Assembly (NCBI RefSeq): GCF_001956045.1
Contig: NZ_MRTH01000018.1
Coordinates: 96,075-160,074, forward strand
Direction of reading: 5' to 3'
DNA length: 64,000 nt
Origin: Paenibacillus sp. FSL H7-0331
Lineage (GTDB): Bacteria; Bacillota; Bacilli; Paenibacillales; NBRC-103111
Shown: in pieces, positions 9,695 through 18,405 of the stretch
Position numbering within the stretch: the stretch's first letter is position 1
How the letters are laid out: each line of letters begins with the position of its first letter
Translations under genes and position numbers: made by a program
The notes under the pieces: model-generated
Databases searched by the model: none
Seen by the model: only the letters and a program-made list of their open reading frames with translations
Told to the model about the DNA's origin: nothing

Positions 9695-11481
9695 CGTATC
9701 CATGCTCCTTTTAATCCCGTCGGGATCGATTCGGTAATTTCAAGCGGGATCGTCAGCGTAATCCTCGTTGCCTGGTTCGGTACGCTCGTCAATTGCAGCT
9801 GAGCCTCATTGTGGTAATAAAGCAGCAGCCGGTGGTATACATTGCGCAGTGCGTAGCTCGTGCGGGTCTGTGTAGGATCAGTCACCCCGCGGTACACCAA
9901 TTCTGCATCCATTCCAGCTCCATTATCAGTCACGATGATCACCAGCTTATCATCCTGCTGAGTAACCCTGATTGCGATTGTGCCCCCACCCTGTCTGTTT
10001 TTAAAGCCATGGAGAATCGAATTTTCCACCAAAGGCTGGAGCAGCAGCTTTAGAACGGGAAGGCGCAGTAATCCATTATCCTCGCATTCAACTGAATAAT
10101 CGAAGGTCCCTGGGTAGCACTTGGTTTGCAGCCGCAAATATTCGGTCACATGATTAAGTTCCTTCTCCAGCGTCGTAATCTCCATGCCATTGTTAAGACC
10201 CAGCTTGAACAAGCTTGATAACGACAAAATCATTTCCTTCACATCGTCATTCTTATTCAGCTCTGCCTTCCAAAACATCGTATTCAGTGTATTGTATAAA
10301 AAATGCGGATCAATTTGCGCTTGTAGCGCTTTCACTTCTGCTTTGCGGCGTTCATTGCCCACTTCCTCCACCTCATGAATAAGCCCGCCAATTTCATCGA
10401 GCATCCGATTGAACTGGTAACCTACATGGGACACTTCATCCTGATATGGACTATGGAAACGGACAGATAAATTATTTTGTCCCACCTGCTTGATCACTGC
10501 TTGCAGCATACGTAAAGGCTTCAACAAAAATCCGGTAAGCGCATTCGATAAAACCAACGCAATCACGGCACATCCCGCAATAATCAACAGGACGACCCAC
10601 TTGATCGCGTTGATGTTAGAAAGTAAATCGTCCTTCGACTGGACTCCAACCACCATCCAATCCGTCATGACCGACAATTTGGCGTAGGTGACCAAATAAT
10701 CCTTGTCGTTTGCCGTATAATCAAAGTAACCCGATTTGCTTGCATTCAATTGATTCAAAAATAAAGGATCAGTCTGCCACGGAAGCTCCAACTGACTGCC
10801 GACAATCGGTTTCCCCTCGTTCGTAATCAATTCATAATGCGTAAAAGAGCGCTTTATATCTTTGGTCAGATAGTCCATAATGACGCTGTCTTTAATATTG
10901 ATCACAATATACATATTGCTGGCGGTCACATCGATATACGGTAAAGCCCTGATGACCATCGAAATAACCCTTTCATTTTCCATAAATAACGGATCCTCGT
11001 GGCTTTCTACAAATAGCACACCTTCCTTCTCCTGCAGACGTTTGTACAGAGACGTATCCGTAAAAGGAGTTGTCGTACGATGCTGATTTGTAGGGTAGAA
11101 ATCCCCTATCGGTGTTGAAAAAAGTACAGAATCGATAATTGGCTCGTTCATTTTCATTTGGTCAAACACATTTTGCAAGGCATTCAGATCAAAGTAATAG
11201 TTCCCCTGCTGTGCCAGGTTGGCATCCTTGACCGTGTTCTTGAACGAATCATTGAACATAAGCGCCAGTACGACCACCAAAATATTTTTGAGCTTCTCGT
11301 CTACGGCCTGCGACGATTTACTGATCGTGGTCTGGCTGTTTTCAAAAGCGTTTTTTTGCATGGCCGAAGCTGCGATATAGTAGGTTGCAATCCCTGTAGC
11401 CATGATCGACAGCACAATCAGACACACGAACGAAACCCAAATCCGCTTGCGAAACGATTGTTTATACATCAGTTGCTTCAC
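9691..11481 (-). CDS. YesM-like sensor histidine kinase
   Basis: This protein of about 596 aa has an N-terminal transmembrane helix (IWVSFVCLIVLSIMATGIA), an extracellular dCache-like sensor region, and a second helix near residue 300. A HAMP segment follows, then a His_kinase domain with QAQIDPHFLYNTLN (phospho-His) and a HATPase_c domain with NSILHGF and DNGAGMD. I chose GTG at 11481 because GGAAGGGG lies 7 bases before it. An ATG at 11547 with a closer AAGGAAAGG would add 22 residues and cannot be excluded. It is the cognate sensor of the overlapping YesN-like regulator. Confidence 0.9.
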   Translation of the reverse strand: MKQLMYKQSFRKRIWVSFVCLIVLSIMATGIATYYIAASAMQKNAFENSQTTISKSSQAVDEKLKNILVVVLALMFNDSFKNTVKDANLAQQGNYYFDLNALQNVFDQMKMNEPIIDSVLFSTPIGDFYPTNQHRTTTPFTDTSLYKRLQEKEGVLFVESHEDPLFMENERVISMVIRALPYIDVTASNMYIVINIKDSVIMDYLTKDIKRSFTHYELITNEGKPIVGSQLELPWQTDPLFLNQLNASKSGYFDYTANDKDYLVTYAKLSVMTDWMVVGVQSKDDLLSNINAIKWVVLLIIAGCAVIALVLSNALTGFLLKPLRMLQAVIKQVGQNNLSVRFHSPYQDEVSHVGYQFNRMLDEIGGLIHEVEEVGNERRKAEVKALQAQIDPHFLYNTLNTMFWKAELNKNDDVKEMILSLSSLFKLGLNNGMEITTLEKELNHVTEYLRLQTKCYPGTFDYSVECEDNGLLRLPVLKLLLQPLVENSILHGFKNRQGGGTIAIRVTQQDDKLVIIVTDNGAGMDAELVYRGVTDPTQTRTSYALRNVYHRLLLYYHNEAQLQLTSVPNQATRITLTIPLEITESIPTGLKGAWIR

Positions 11482-11600
11482 ACAAGTGCCCCTTCCAGAT
11501 GGATATCCCAACAAGTCAATCAGCTGCTTTCCGAGCGTTCGGCCCATTACCTTTCCTTATCTTACCAAAATGGCAAGTACCTTGGTATATTCCCTACATA

Positions 11601-11623
11601 AAAAAGAGCCTCGCATTGGAGGC
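11601..11623 (-). terminator. Rho-independent terminator of the methyltransferase gene
   Basis: On the minus strand GCCTC-CAATGC-GAGGC is followed by TCTTTTTTAT. It lies about 70 bases beyond the methyltransferase stop and just upstream of the sensor kinase gene, insulating the two units. Confidence 0.75.
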
Positions 11624-11694
11624 CCAGACTGTTGAGATCCTGTGAGATCACAAATCGATGCTGGCTTTAGCTGGAACAACAGATATTTTCATAT

Positions 11695-12477
11695 TTACAA
11701 TGGACGAATCGCTTGAAAATAAACAGCTTCACCTGTAAAACTCGATAGCCCGCCTGATTCATCGGTTTGAATGGAAAAGAACTCCTGGAAATCCTGCGGA
11801 ACTTGCAGCATCTTTGCCTCTAACGAAGCTATTTCCTCTTTTGGAAGCCCGGATCGTTCGCACCAGTCTTGAAACTGGAAAGGTTTGGGGAAACAAACGA
11901 GCATCTCTATGCGGAAACCTATGGTTTCCAGGAGATTGATCCATTCTGACTTTTTCCACACCCGAACATGGCTGGGGTCTCTTTGCTTTTCTATCTCATT
12001 GTAAAATTGATCGTATTGATCTAGTTGGGGAGCTACATTGTCAATTAGCAGCAGCTTGCCACCCGGCTTGACGACTCGGAACGCTTCTTCAGCGAAAGCA
12101 GGGATATTTGGAAAATGATGCGCCGCAATCCTGCACGTAACGAGCTCGAAGGAAGCATCAAGAAAAGGAAGCTGCTCGGCATCTCCCTTAACAAATTCGA
12201 CATTTGAATGACCGTTCCCACGGATAAATTCGGCGGCATTCGTTAACATTTCTTCGGTCAAATCATAGGCTGTCACACGATGAACCAAAGGGGCAAGAGC
12301 GTTGGCTACGTGCCCACCACCCGTCGCAATGTCAAGCACATCCATATTCGTATCGGCTTTGGATAATGAGACGAGCAACGACAAATCTTCGCCTTTGGCA
12401 TGACGATTACTTGTGACATATTTACTGGCGTTTTTAGCAAATTGCTTCTGCACTTGATCTTTAATCGAATCTTCCAT
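11695..12477 (-). CDS. Class I SAM-dependent methyltransferase (UbiE/YcgJ-like)
   Basis: This 260-aa Methyltransf_11-type enzyme has SAM motif I VLDIATGGGHVA (about residues 47-58), the acidic AYDLT strand, GDAEQLPF and the VKPGGKLLLID motif. The methyl acceptor is unknown. It is a single-gene unit, closed by the terminator at 11601-11623 and divergent from an AraC-family regulator. A perfect palindrome in its upstream region may be an operator. Confidence 0.85.
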   Translation of the reverse strand: MEDSIKDQVQKQFAKNASKYVTSNRHAKGEDLSLLVSLSKADTNMDVLDIATGGGHVANALAPLVHRVTAYDLTEEMLTNAAEFIRGNGHSNVEFVKGDAEQLPFLDASFELVTCRIAAHHFPNIPAFAEEAFRVVKPGGKLLLIDNVAPQLDQYDQFYNEIEKQRDPSHVRVWKKSEWINLLETIGFRIEMLVCFPKPFQFQDWCERSGLPKEEIASLEAKMLQVPQDFQEFFSIQTDESGGLSSFTGEAVYFQAIRPL

Positions 12478-12523
12478 CGTAGTTTCCTCCTAGTTTACAG
12501 TTCAGAGATTCCGAATTGCATGT

Positions 12524-12540
12524 GTTTCATTTAATGAAAC
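12524..12540. promoter_or_regulatory. Palindromic operator candidate upstream of methyltransferase
   Basis: GTTTCATTTAATGAAAC is a perfect 8-1-8 palindrome, and a further half-site TTGTGAAAC lies at 12554-12562. It lies in the divergent region between the methyltransferase and the AraC gene. The regulator that binds it is not known. Confidence 0.4.
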
Positions 12541-12747
12541 ATGATATCGTATTGTGAAACTAAATTAAATTTACCATACATTCTTGGAGCTGTAAATAGG
12601 AGGAGACCGTGCATCCGTCGCCCTCCCTTCCTTCTCCACAATCGGATGCGGGGATGGTTATTAGGTTTGTGGAGAAGCTAAGCCAATCTCTTCTTATCCT
12701 GAAATATGATATCATTAGATCATACTGCTCAGATGGGGGGACGTTGG

Positions 12748-13629
12748 GTGCAAGTTCAATTGCATACTCTTTTTCGGCCAAAACAAGCAAGCGGCAGAGT
12801 GGCAACCAACCGATATATGGAAATCTCGCCTTCCCTGCTGCTAGCTCCTTATGTGTCCTGCTATTGGTTGTCCGAACCGCTAAGGCAAGATCAGGATTGG
12901 TACCATCCATTCAAATTACAGCATGAAGAAGCAATCGACAGGGTTTTGCCGGATGGCTGCAATGATATTATATTTGAGCACGATCTTAAGCGTAATCAAT
13001 TTAGAACTCGGTATTCGGGATTCTTTGAGGGGTCCTTTACAATTACCTATGATCAGCAGCATCCCGTTCGAAAGTTCGGCGTACGATTTTTTCCAGGTGG
13101 GGCCCATGCATTGTTAGGCGTTCCACTGCATGAATTTGCTAATTCTCTAGTGGATATAGACTTGGTTTGGCCCGGGATGCATAATGAAATCGGATACCGG
13201 ATGTTCGAAGAACCATCTCTCTATAAAAGGGTTCAGATCATGGAACAATACCTGCTCTCTTGCATGCAGACCCATAAATCGATGAACGACAGCCTTATCC
13301 ATAATTTGCTTCATCACATATTTGTAACCAAAGGAAAAACGAGTGTACAGGAATTAGCCAACAAAGAAGTGATTAGTGCACGGCAAATGAACCGCATCTT
13401 TTATCAATGGATCGGAACCAGCCCAAAGAAATTTTGCGATGTAGTACGGTTTCAAGCAATTATTGATGCCATACAGAGCCCGCGAAAGATAGATGGAGCT
13501 TCGCTTGCCTTAAACCACGGGCATTTCGATCAAGCGCATATGATACGAGATTTCAAACGATTTTACGGTGAATCACCACTTGTTGCGGCCAGAGAGTTTG
13601 GAAGCATGTCCGATTTTTACAATCCTTAG
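12748..13629 (+). CDS. AraC family transcriptional regulator (DUF6597-type N-terminus)
   Basis: The protein is about 293 aa. It has the N-terminal YMEISPSLLLAPYVSCYW block and VLPDGCNDIIFEH motif typical of AraC regulators with a DUF6597 sensing domain. A C-terminal HTH_18 region spans about residues 190-285 (VQELANKEVISARQMNRIF, FDQAHMIRDFKRFYGESP). I placed the start at GTG 12748, since GGGGGG is 7 bases upstream. ATG 12733 is in frame but lacks a ribosome-binding site. A VOC-family gene follows on the same strand and may be its target. That link is inference. Confidence 0.85.
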   Translation: MQVQLHTLFRPKQASGRVATNRYMEISPSLLLAPYVSCYWLSEPLRQDQDWYHPFKLQHEEAIDRVLPDGCNDIIFEHDLKRNQFRTRYSGFFEGSFTITYDQQHPVRKFGVRFFPGGAHALLGVPLHEFANSLVDIDLVWPGMHNEIGYRMFEEPSLYKRVQIMEQYLLSCMQTHKSMNDSLIHNLLHHIFVTKGKTSVQELANKEVISARQMNRIFYQWIGTSPKKFCDVVRFQAIIDAIQSPRKIDGASLALNHGHFDQAHMIRDFKRFYGESPLVAAREFGSMSDFYNP

Positions 13630-13690
13630 TGCTTAAAGAACGTTAAAATAATAAAGTGAGCTGTGAATAAACGAAAAAGGAGGCATTATT

Positions 13691-14113
13691 TTGAAACCAC
13701 GTATTACGGTGCTTACACTGGGTGTAGATGATCTGGAAAGATCGTTAAAATTTTATCGCGATGGTCTCGGGCTACCGACAAAAGGGATTATCGGCACAGA
13801 GTTTGAGCATGGGGCTGTTGCTTTTTTTGACTTGGAATCAGGGCTAAAGCTTGCAATTTGGAATCGCAAGGATCTCGCACATGACGCTAGTATTACTCAG
13901 ACTGGATCAAGCGCTACTGAATTTACTATCGGACACAATGTAAGCAGTAAAGAAGAAGTGGATACGGTGATGGAGGAGATCAAAAAGGCTGGTGCTACAA
14001 TAACAGTCCCTGCACATGACACTTTTTGGGGAGGGTACTCCGGCTACTTTCAAGACCCGGATGGTCATTTGTGGGAAGTCGTCTGGAATCCAGAGTGGGA
14101 AGTTACCGGATAA
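13691..14113 (+). CDS. VOC family (glyoxalase/bleomycin-resistance-like) protein
   Basis: This 140-aa protein has two beta-alpha-beta-beta-beta modules typical of the vicinal oxygen chelate fold (VLTLGVDDLERSLKFYRDGLG; GYFQDPDGHLWEVVWNPEW). The GHLWEVV block carries the expected metal-ligand Glu. It starts at TTG with AAAGGAGG upstream. Relatives include glyoxalase I-like enzymes and antibiotic-binding proteins. The substrate is unknown. It may be co-transcribed with the preceding AraC gene (61-base gap). Confidence 0.85.
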   Translation: MKPRITVLTLGVDDLERSLKFYRDGLGLPTKGIIGTEFEHGAVAFFDLESGLKLAIWNRKDLAHDASITQTGSSATEFTIGHNVSSKEEVDTVMEEIKKAGATITVPAHDTFWGGYSGYFQDPDGHLWEVVWNPEWEVTG

Positions 14114-14134
14114 GAACTAATCATTTTAAAAGAA

Positions 14135-14160
14135 GAACTCTCCACATCGGAGGGTTCTTT
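14135..14160 (+). terminator. Terminator after the VOC gene
   Basis: GAACTCTCC and GGAGGGTTC form a 9-bp stem with one G-U pair and a 5-base loop, followed by TTT, 21 bases after the VOC stop codon. Confidence 0.65.
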
Positions 14161-14193
14161 GTCACTTTAACAAATTCGACACGGAACACGATG

Positions 14194-14982
14194 TTAAATG
14201 CTGCCGCTGTCTTCTTGAGAGGCTGCCATGCTCTTGTAAAATACATTAAATTCTTGCCAAGATGTTTTATGGTACGCTTCTAATACGCCATACAAGACAA
14301 TGTCCTCTTTATCGACTTCTTTATAAGGAAGCAATATTTCAACGTCCGAATGAAAAGGAAAATAGGTTAATTCGATGGTATCCTTCGTTCTCCATCTGAC
14401 TTGTGATTTATTATTAGGGTCGATTGTATAATTGAGGCCCTGTGAAAACCATTCGTATTGATCTGTTGGTGTTCCCGGTTGCTGCATACACAAAAATAAG
14501 GATAGTTCATCACAAATAAGCAGCGCTCTTAAGTGCTTTTGTAATGGCAACGATAGCTCGTCATCAATATTCAGAAGTTTCTTAAGTGTCTTTTGTCTTA
14601 AATATTCCATGTTTAAATATTCCTGAACGTCCTTTTGTTTGATTCTTTCAAATAAAGTCGTATATAAGAGACTGCATAACAAAGCCGAATATTGGCTTAC
14701 TTCTTGAATTTCATCAATTCCCTTTTTGTAAAATACAAACCTTGGTTTAAGCGGAAAATCACGAAACGAATACGGTTTATGTTCGGCATCATTCCAAAAT
14801 GGTGCAGAATCTAAATCAATCCAGCCTCTATCGTGTTGATAAGCCGCATAAATAAACTCATCATGTTGTGCTTTATCAATAATAAAATCGTTTTTGAATT
14901 CGGATGCAAGCTTCCCGGAAACATGCGCATGATCATGTTGGGTAATCATGACAAAAGCATTTTGTTTTTCATAGACGATCAT
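14194..14982 (-). CDS. DUF3891 family protein
   Basis: This 262-aa protein starts with the family's conserved QHDHAHVSGKLA block and AAYQHDRGWIDLD, both His/Asp-rich and suggestive of metal binding. The family has no established biochemical role. It is the last gene of a three-gene minus-strand operon with an ArsR-type regulator and a PH-like protein. AAAGGATGG stands before the ATG. No signal peptide or membrane helix is seen, so it is probably cytoplasmic. Confidence 0.8.
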   Translation of the reverse strand: MIVYEKQNAFVMITQHDHAHVSGKLASEFKNDFIIDKAQHDEFIYAAYQHDRGWIDLDSAPFWNDAEHKPYSFRDFPLKPRFVFYKKGIDEIQEVSQYSALLCSLLYTTLFERIKQKDVQEYLNMEYLRQKTLKKLLNIDDELSLPLQKHLRALLICDELSLFLCMQQPGTPTDQYEWFSQGLNYTIDPNNKSQVRWRTKDTIELTYFPFHSDVEILLPYKEVDKEDIVLYGVLEAYHKTSWQEFNVFYKSMAASQEDSGSI

Positions 14983-15004
14983 CGTAGGAAACCATCCTTT
15001 CTGT

Positions 15005-15361
15005 TTATAAATAACTACAATTTTTTGAAATAAGATCTACCAGTTCTTCGGGAGCTTGGCTCTGTATGACCACTTTGTCAAATTCACTATCTTTCAAATC
15101 GAGCATGACTACTTGAGTAGAATCGTGAAAGGATAAAAAATATTTTTGTCCCTTATGCAGGAAATTACCCGCTTTGTAACCGTATGGAACAGAAATACCG
15201 GCTCTTTTTACAGCTCCCCACGGAAAATCAAAATTTCCGGTTTGTACGTTTTTAATTGAAGCGTAAGGAATCTTTATCTCTTTTCTTAAACTGGCAAGCG
15301 CCGTCCAGCCTGTAATTTTCAATACGACCTCGTGGTTCTCTAAAATAACTTGAACACTCAT
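15005..15361 (-). CDS. Small PH-like domain protein
   Basis: This 118-aa protein is predicted to be mostly beta-stranded with a final alpha-helix (APEELVDLISKN), as in bacterial PH domains. Blocks such as EIKIPYASIKNVQ and FLSFHDSTQVVMLDL fit the family. The ATG at 15361 has AGAGGAGA about 10 bases upstream. It lies between the ArsR-type regulator and DUF3891. The function is unknown. A role linked to membrane or stress sensing would be speculation. Confidence 0.6.
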   Translation of the reverse strand: MSVQVILENHEVVLKITGWTALASLRKEIKIPYASIKNVQTGNFDFPWGAVKRAGISVPYGYKAGNFLHKGQKYFLSFHDSTQVVMLDLKDSEFDKVVIQSQAPEELVDLISKNCSYL

Positions 15362-15409
15362 CTTATATTCTCTCCTCTTTATCATGTTGAGATTTGTGAT
15401 TGTCTAAGA

Positions 15410-15937
15410 TTACTTTTGTGGAACAAACATGCCGGCAAAAATTCTGGTGGTGCGTTCGGGCGTCTTTTCATGCTGATAGACTTTCTCCATACAACTATTA
15501 ATAGTCAGAACCAACTCCTGAAATTCTTCATCTGTCAGATGCAACGGTGTTTGCCAATAAGCAAAGCCTTCTTGCTTATACTGACCCGGCGGCGTTTCCA
15601 GCAAATAAGAGGTCACTTGCTGAAGCAGATTCGTATGATATACCGAAAAGTGATGCATATGGTCTTCCTGTGACGTCATTTCAACTTCGTTTTCTGGAAT
15701 ATCTAAGGTTTCTTTCTTAACGGAAAATATACGTTCCTCCGTGCCTGAAACTTTTTGGGTATCGACGACCTCAACATGATTCTCCTCAAGTAAAAGTCTC
15801 ATATGTCGATATAAAGTGGCTTGAGGGATATCGCCCAGTGCTTCAGCAAGCTGTGCAATTGTCAAAGGTTTGCCGAGCAGTAATTTCTGTACAATCCGCA
15901 TACGAATCGGGTGAAGAAGCAAATTCATTTTATTCAT
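15410..15937 (-). CDS. ArsR-like winged-helix transcriptional regulator
   Basis: This 175-aa protein has an N-terminal winged HTH (LLLHPIRMRIVQKLL; TIAQLAEALGDIPQATLYRHMRLLLE) and a helical C-terminal half. ATG 15937 is chosen because GGAGG lies 8 bases before it. It leads the operon with the PH-like and DUF3891 genes. A strong palindrome lies about 25-45 bases before its start, which suggests autoregulation. No metal-binding Cys cluster is visible, so metal sensing is not supported. Confidence 0.82.
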   Translation of the reverse strand: MNKMNLLLHPIRMRIVQKLLLGKPLTIAQLAEALGDIPQATLYRHMRLLLEENHVEVVDTQKVSGTEERIFSVKKETLDIPENEVEMTSQEDHMHHFSVYHTNLLQQVTSYLLETPPGQYKQEGFAYWQTPLHLTDEEFQELVLTINSCMEKVYQHEKTPERTTRIFAGMFVPQK

Positions 15938-15959
15938 TTTGACTTCCTCCAATAAATCA

Positions 15960-15981
15960 TTATCATTTTATATAATGATAA
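15960..15981. promoter_or_regulatory. Palindromic operator before the ArsR-like gene
   Basis: TTATCATT-N6-AATGATAA is a perfect inverted repeat 23-44 bases upstream of the regulator's start. It is probably the regulator's own operator. It resembles AT-rich Fur/PerR boxes in composition but does not fit their 7-1-7 spacing. Confidence 0.5.
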
Positions 15982-16065
15982 TAATATACTTTTCACAATA
16001 ACACAAGTTTTATGTGCCCATAGGAACAACACCTCCTTTATCATGCAAAAACATCCAAAATTAAC

Positions 16066-16104
16066 CTAAAACAGGCTGCCTGTTTTACAATTAGCGGCAG
16101 CCTG
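16066..16104 (-). terminator. Terminator after the dehydrogenase pair
   Basis: CAGGCTGCC and GGCAGCCTG form a perfect 9-bp stem with a 15-base loop. On the minus strand TTTTAGG follows. It lies 42 bases after the downstream dehydrogenase stop. Confidence 0.7.
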
Positions 16105-16145
16105 CGTCTTAATTTTGTCCCTAAGGCACCTTATTTTACGAGCTT

Positions 16146-17138
16146 CTACCATTCTAGGATAACTCCCAGACTCGGCTCGCTCTTGTCAACAATCAACTGC
16201 CATGCTTCGTCAGCACGATTCACGGGAAAGCGATGTGTTACGAGGGAACCCGTCTGCAGCCATTGGTCACGAATCCCATCGCGAGTTGCGTCCATACGCT
16301 CCTTAGTCCATCCAGCAGGTGCGTGCAGTGTTATTTCTTTGTCGCGGAGCTTCTGGATATCAATCTTTCCTGAAGATCCGTAAAAACCTGCCGAAACAAA
16401 ATGAGCGTTACGTCTAAAGTGCGGCAAACATCCCTCGACGGCATTCAAATCACCTACTGTATCCACCAGTACAGCGATTCGGTCAGTACCAGTAAAATCG
16501 CTTACAGCATCCATGGGTGAGTGGGATCTCGTATTAACGCCAACTGTCTTTTCCGGCAAATACCGCAGACGATCATCGTGACGCCCCAAGACCAACACCC
16601 GAGCTCCGCGATTCAGCAGCGTTTGCGCTGTCCAATGGCCTACGAGGCCATCCCCGATAACGATGGCACAGTCGCCATCCCTTACAGGTGCCCGCATACC
16701 GCAGTTATACCCGACCTGGGTCAGAACAAGACCGCTATAATCGATGGAGCTCGCCCCTTCAGGCAGCTTCCACACCTGATCCGCAGCAGTCACTGCTGGG
16801 CTAATATGGCCACCGTATGGGTTAAACATGCCTGACACTCTACTAATGGTAGCAAATACACGGTCACCGACCTGAAATCCCGACACCTCGGAACCCACTT
16901 GCCGGATTACACCTACCTTCTGATATCCGGCAACAATCGGGAAGGGCCAGGCTGCATTCGAATGGTAAGGTGTATCCCCGGCGATGCGTTCCCCGCGCAG
17001 ATAGGACGATTCGGTCCCATTACTGATCCAGGAAAGCTCCACATCGATGACAATCTCATCATGACGCGGTTCCGGAATTTCCACCTCCTGAACAGATACC
17101 TTCAATCGATCCGTAAAAACAACTGCTTTTCCTATCAT
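16146..17138 (-). CDS. MDR-family zinc-binding alcohol dehydrogenase-like protein
   Basis: This 330-aa medium-chain dehydrogenase/reductase has a GroES-like N-terminal half (VGDRVFATISRVSGMFNPYGGH) and a Rossmann domain with VIGDGLVGHWTAQ (GxGxxG-like) and LVLGRHDDR. The classical catalytic Cys and structural Zn lobe are not visible. Its ATG overlaps the stop of the preceding dehydrogenase (ATGA), so the two are translated together. The pair may act on the same sugar or polyol substrate in sequence. The substrate is unknown. Confidence 0.85.
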   Translation of the reverse strand: MIGKAVVFTDRLKVSVQEVEIPEPRHDEIVIDVELSWISNGTESSYLRGERIAGDTPYHSNAAWPFPIVAGYQKVGVIRQVGSEVSGFQVGDRVFATISRVSGMFNPYGGHISPAVTAADQVWKLPEGASSIDYSGLVLTQVGYNCGMRAPVRDGDCAIVIGDGLVGHWTAQTLLNRGARVLVLGRHDDRLRYLPEKTVGVNTRSHSPMDAVSDFTGTDRIAVLVDTVGDLNAVEGCLPHFRRNAHFVSAGFYGSSGKIDIQKLRDKEITLHAPAGWTKERMDATRDGIRDQWLQTGSLVTHRFPVNRADEAWQLIVDKSEPSLGVILEW

Positions 17139-18139
17139 TGGTCTACCCCTCTCTGGTTGCCATCCCCAAGTCCATCGGAGACAAAGTCAGTACCCGGATA
17201 AAAATGCACTTTAATCGCGGTTTGTGATTTCAACAATTCAACCGCTTCCTGATACTGTGTGAATGGAACATGATGCGTTTGAATACACTCCATGTTCAGG
17301 CCTTTACTGGCCACAGCATCGATCAACAATTCCCGATCACGCTCATTGAAACGACGGTATTGATAAGATTCTAGCTTCATGCCTTTGAACCACAAATGAT
17401 CCTCGTACTGCACCGTACCTTTCAAAACGCCGAAAACAACGACATGTTGATCGACGATACGAAGCAGATTTTGCACGGACGGAGCCGCGCCCACGCAGTC
17501 GTATCCAAGATCAAAACGCCGACTGCCAAGCTCGTCGGGGTGCACAGCTTCACCGATTCCAAGTTCGTTCACATACCGGATGCGCTGTTCGTTCAGATCG
17601 ACACCAATGATTTCAGAGGCACCCCAGATTCGCACCATTTGCAACGCAAGAATACCGGCTGGCCCGAGACCAGAGACAACTATCGATTTGCCGCGCAAAT
17701 CGCCGAGTTGCAAGAGCCCGATCATAACGCATTTCAGCAGTTCGAACGATACAGCCTGTTTGAACGAGATCGAATCCGGCAGCTTGATCAGCTCATGTTC
17801 ACGGTAACATAAATATTCGGCATAAGCACCATTTCCTGCTATATGCTCAAGCGACGCGACGCGGTCACCCACTTGATAGCCTACCACACCGCTGCCTACC
17901 GCTTTTACAATACCTGCCGCTTCATGTCCCGGCCATCCAGGTGGAAGAGGATACTCGAGAGCTTTGGAGGCATCAAACATATGCTTTCCACCCAACATAC
18001 TCAAGTCCCAACGTGGACACGTAGCTACGATTTCAATTTCCACCAATATTTCATGATCCTTGACTTGAGGCACATCCGCATTAATGATTGTATACTCAAC
18101 GGGGCCGACAATTTGCAGCATTTTCATTTTCGTTCTCAT
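17135..18139 (-). CDS. MDR-family zinc-dependent dehydrogenase (threonine/sorbitol DH-like)
   Basis: This 334-aa protein has the MDR N-terminal fold (VATCPRWDLSMLGG with a Cys/Asp pair, GWPGHEAAGIV with the GHE motif, VGDRVASLEH) and a Rossmann domain with VSGLGPAGILALQ and GVDLNEQR, which favours NAD. The four-Cys structural zinc loop seems absent. I chose ATG 18139, with GGGAG 9 bases upstream. An AraC-family gene is divergently transcribed and is the likely local regulator. Confidence 0.85.
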   Translation of the reverse strand: MRTKMKMLQIVGPVEYTIINADVPQVKDHEILVEIEIVATCPRWDLSMLGGKHMFDASKALEYPLPPGWPGHEAAGIVKAVGSGVVGYQVGDRVASLEHIAGNGAYAEYLCYREHELIKLPDSISFKQAVSFELLKCVMIGLLQLGDLRGKSIVVSGLGPAGILALQMVRIWGASEIIGVDLNEQRIRYVNELGIGEAVHPDELGSRRFDLGYDCVGAAPSVQNLLRIVDQHVVVFGVLKGTVQYEDHLWFKGMKLESYQYRRFNERDRELLIDAVASKGLNMECIQTHHVPFTQYQEAVELLKSQTAIKVHFYPGTDFVSDGLGDGNQRGVDQ

Positions 18140-18358
18140 TGGTAGCATCTCCCTCTCTTATCGCTTGGATATGATACCAGCTTATAGGGAAACGCTGTCA
18201 TTGTCTTTGCATAATGTATTTGACTTCCTGACTATTAGTATGAATTATTCCGTTATCTGATCGGTCTTCCCAGCTAGGGTTTGCACAAAATCGACTTTTC
18301 CACCTGTCAAGGTGATTCAAAGACGCTTTTTATATGGTAAAATTTAAGGAGATTACAT

Positions 18359-18389
18359 CATGAGCCATGGGGAATCAACTGGGCTCATG
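18359..18389 (+). promoter_or_regulatory. Leader hairpin before the AraC gene
   Basis: CATGAGCC and GGCTCATG form a perfect 8-bp inverted repeat with a 15-base loop, ending 16 bases before the start codon and just before AAGGAG. It could be an operator or a translational control element. A second small stem, CACCT-GTCA-AGGTG, lies at 18301-18314. Confidence 0.4.
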
Positions 18390-18405
18390 TTCAAGGAGAG
18401 CTGCC

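Noticed and set aside
12560..12910. 116-aa minus-strand open frame upstream of the methyltransferase
   Set aside because: It overlaps the start of the AraC regulator antisense and has no domain or ribosome-binding site.
15960..15981. Fur or PerR box
   Set aside because: Half-sites are AT-rich and similar in sound, but spacing does not fit the 7-1-7 box. An own-operator of the ArsR-like protein is more economical.
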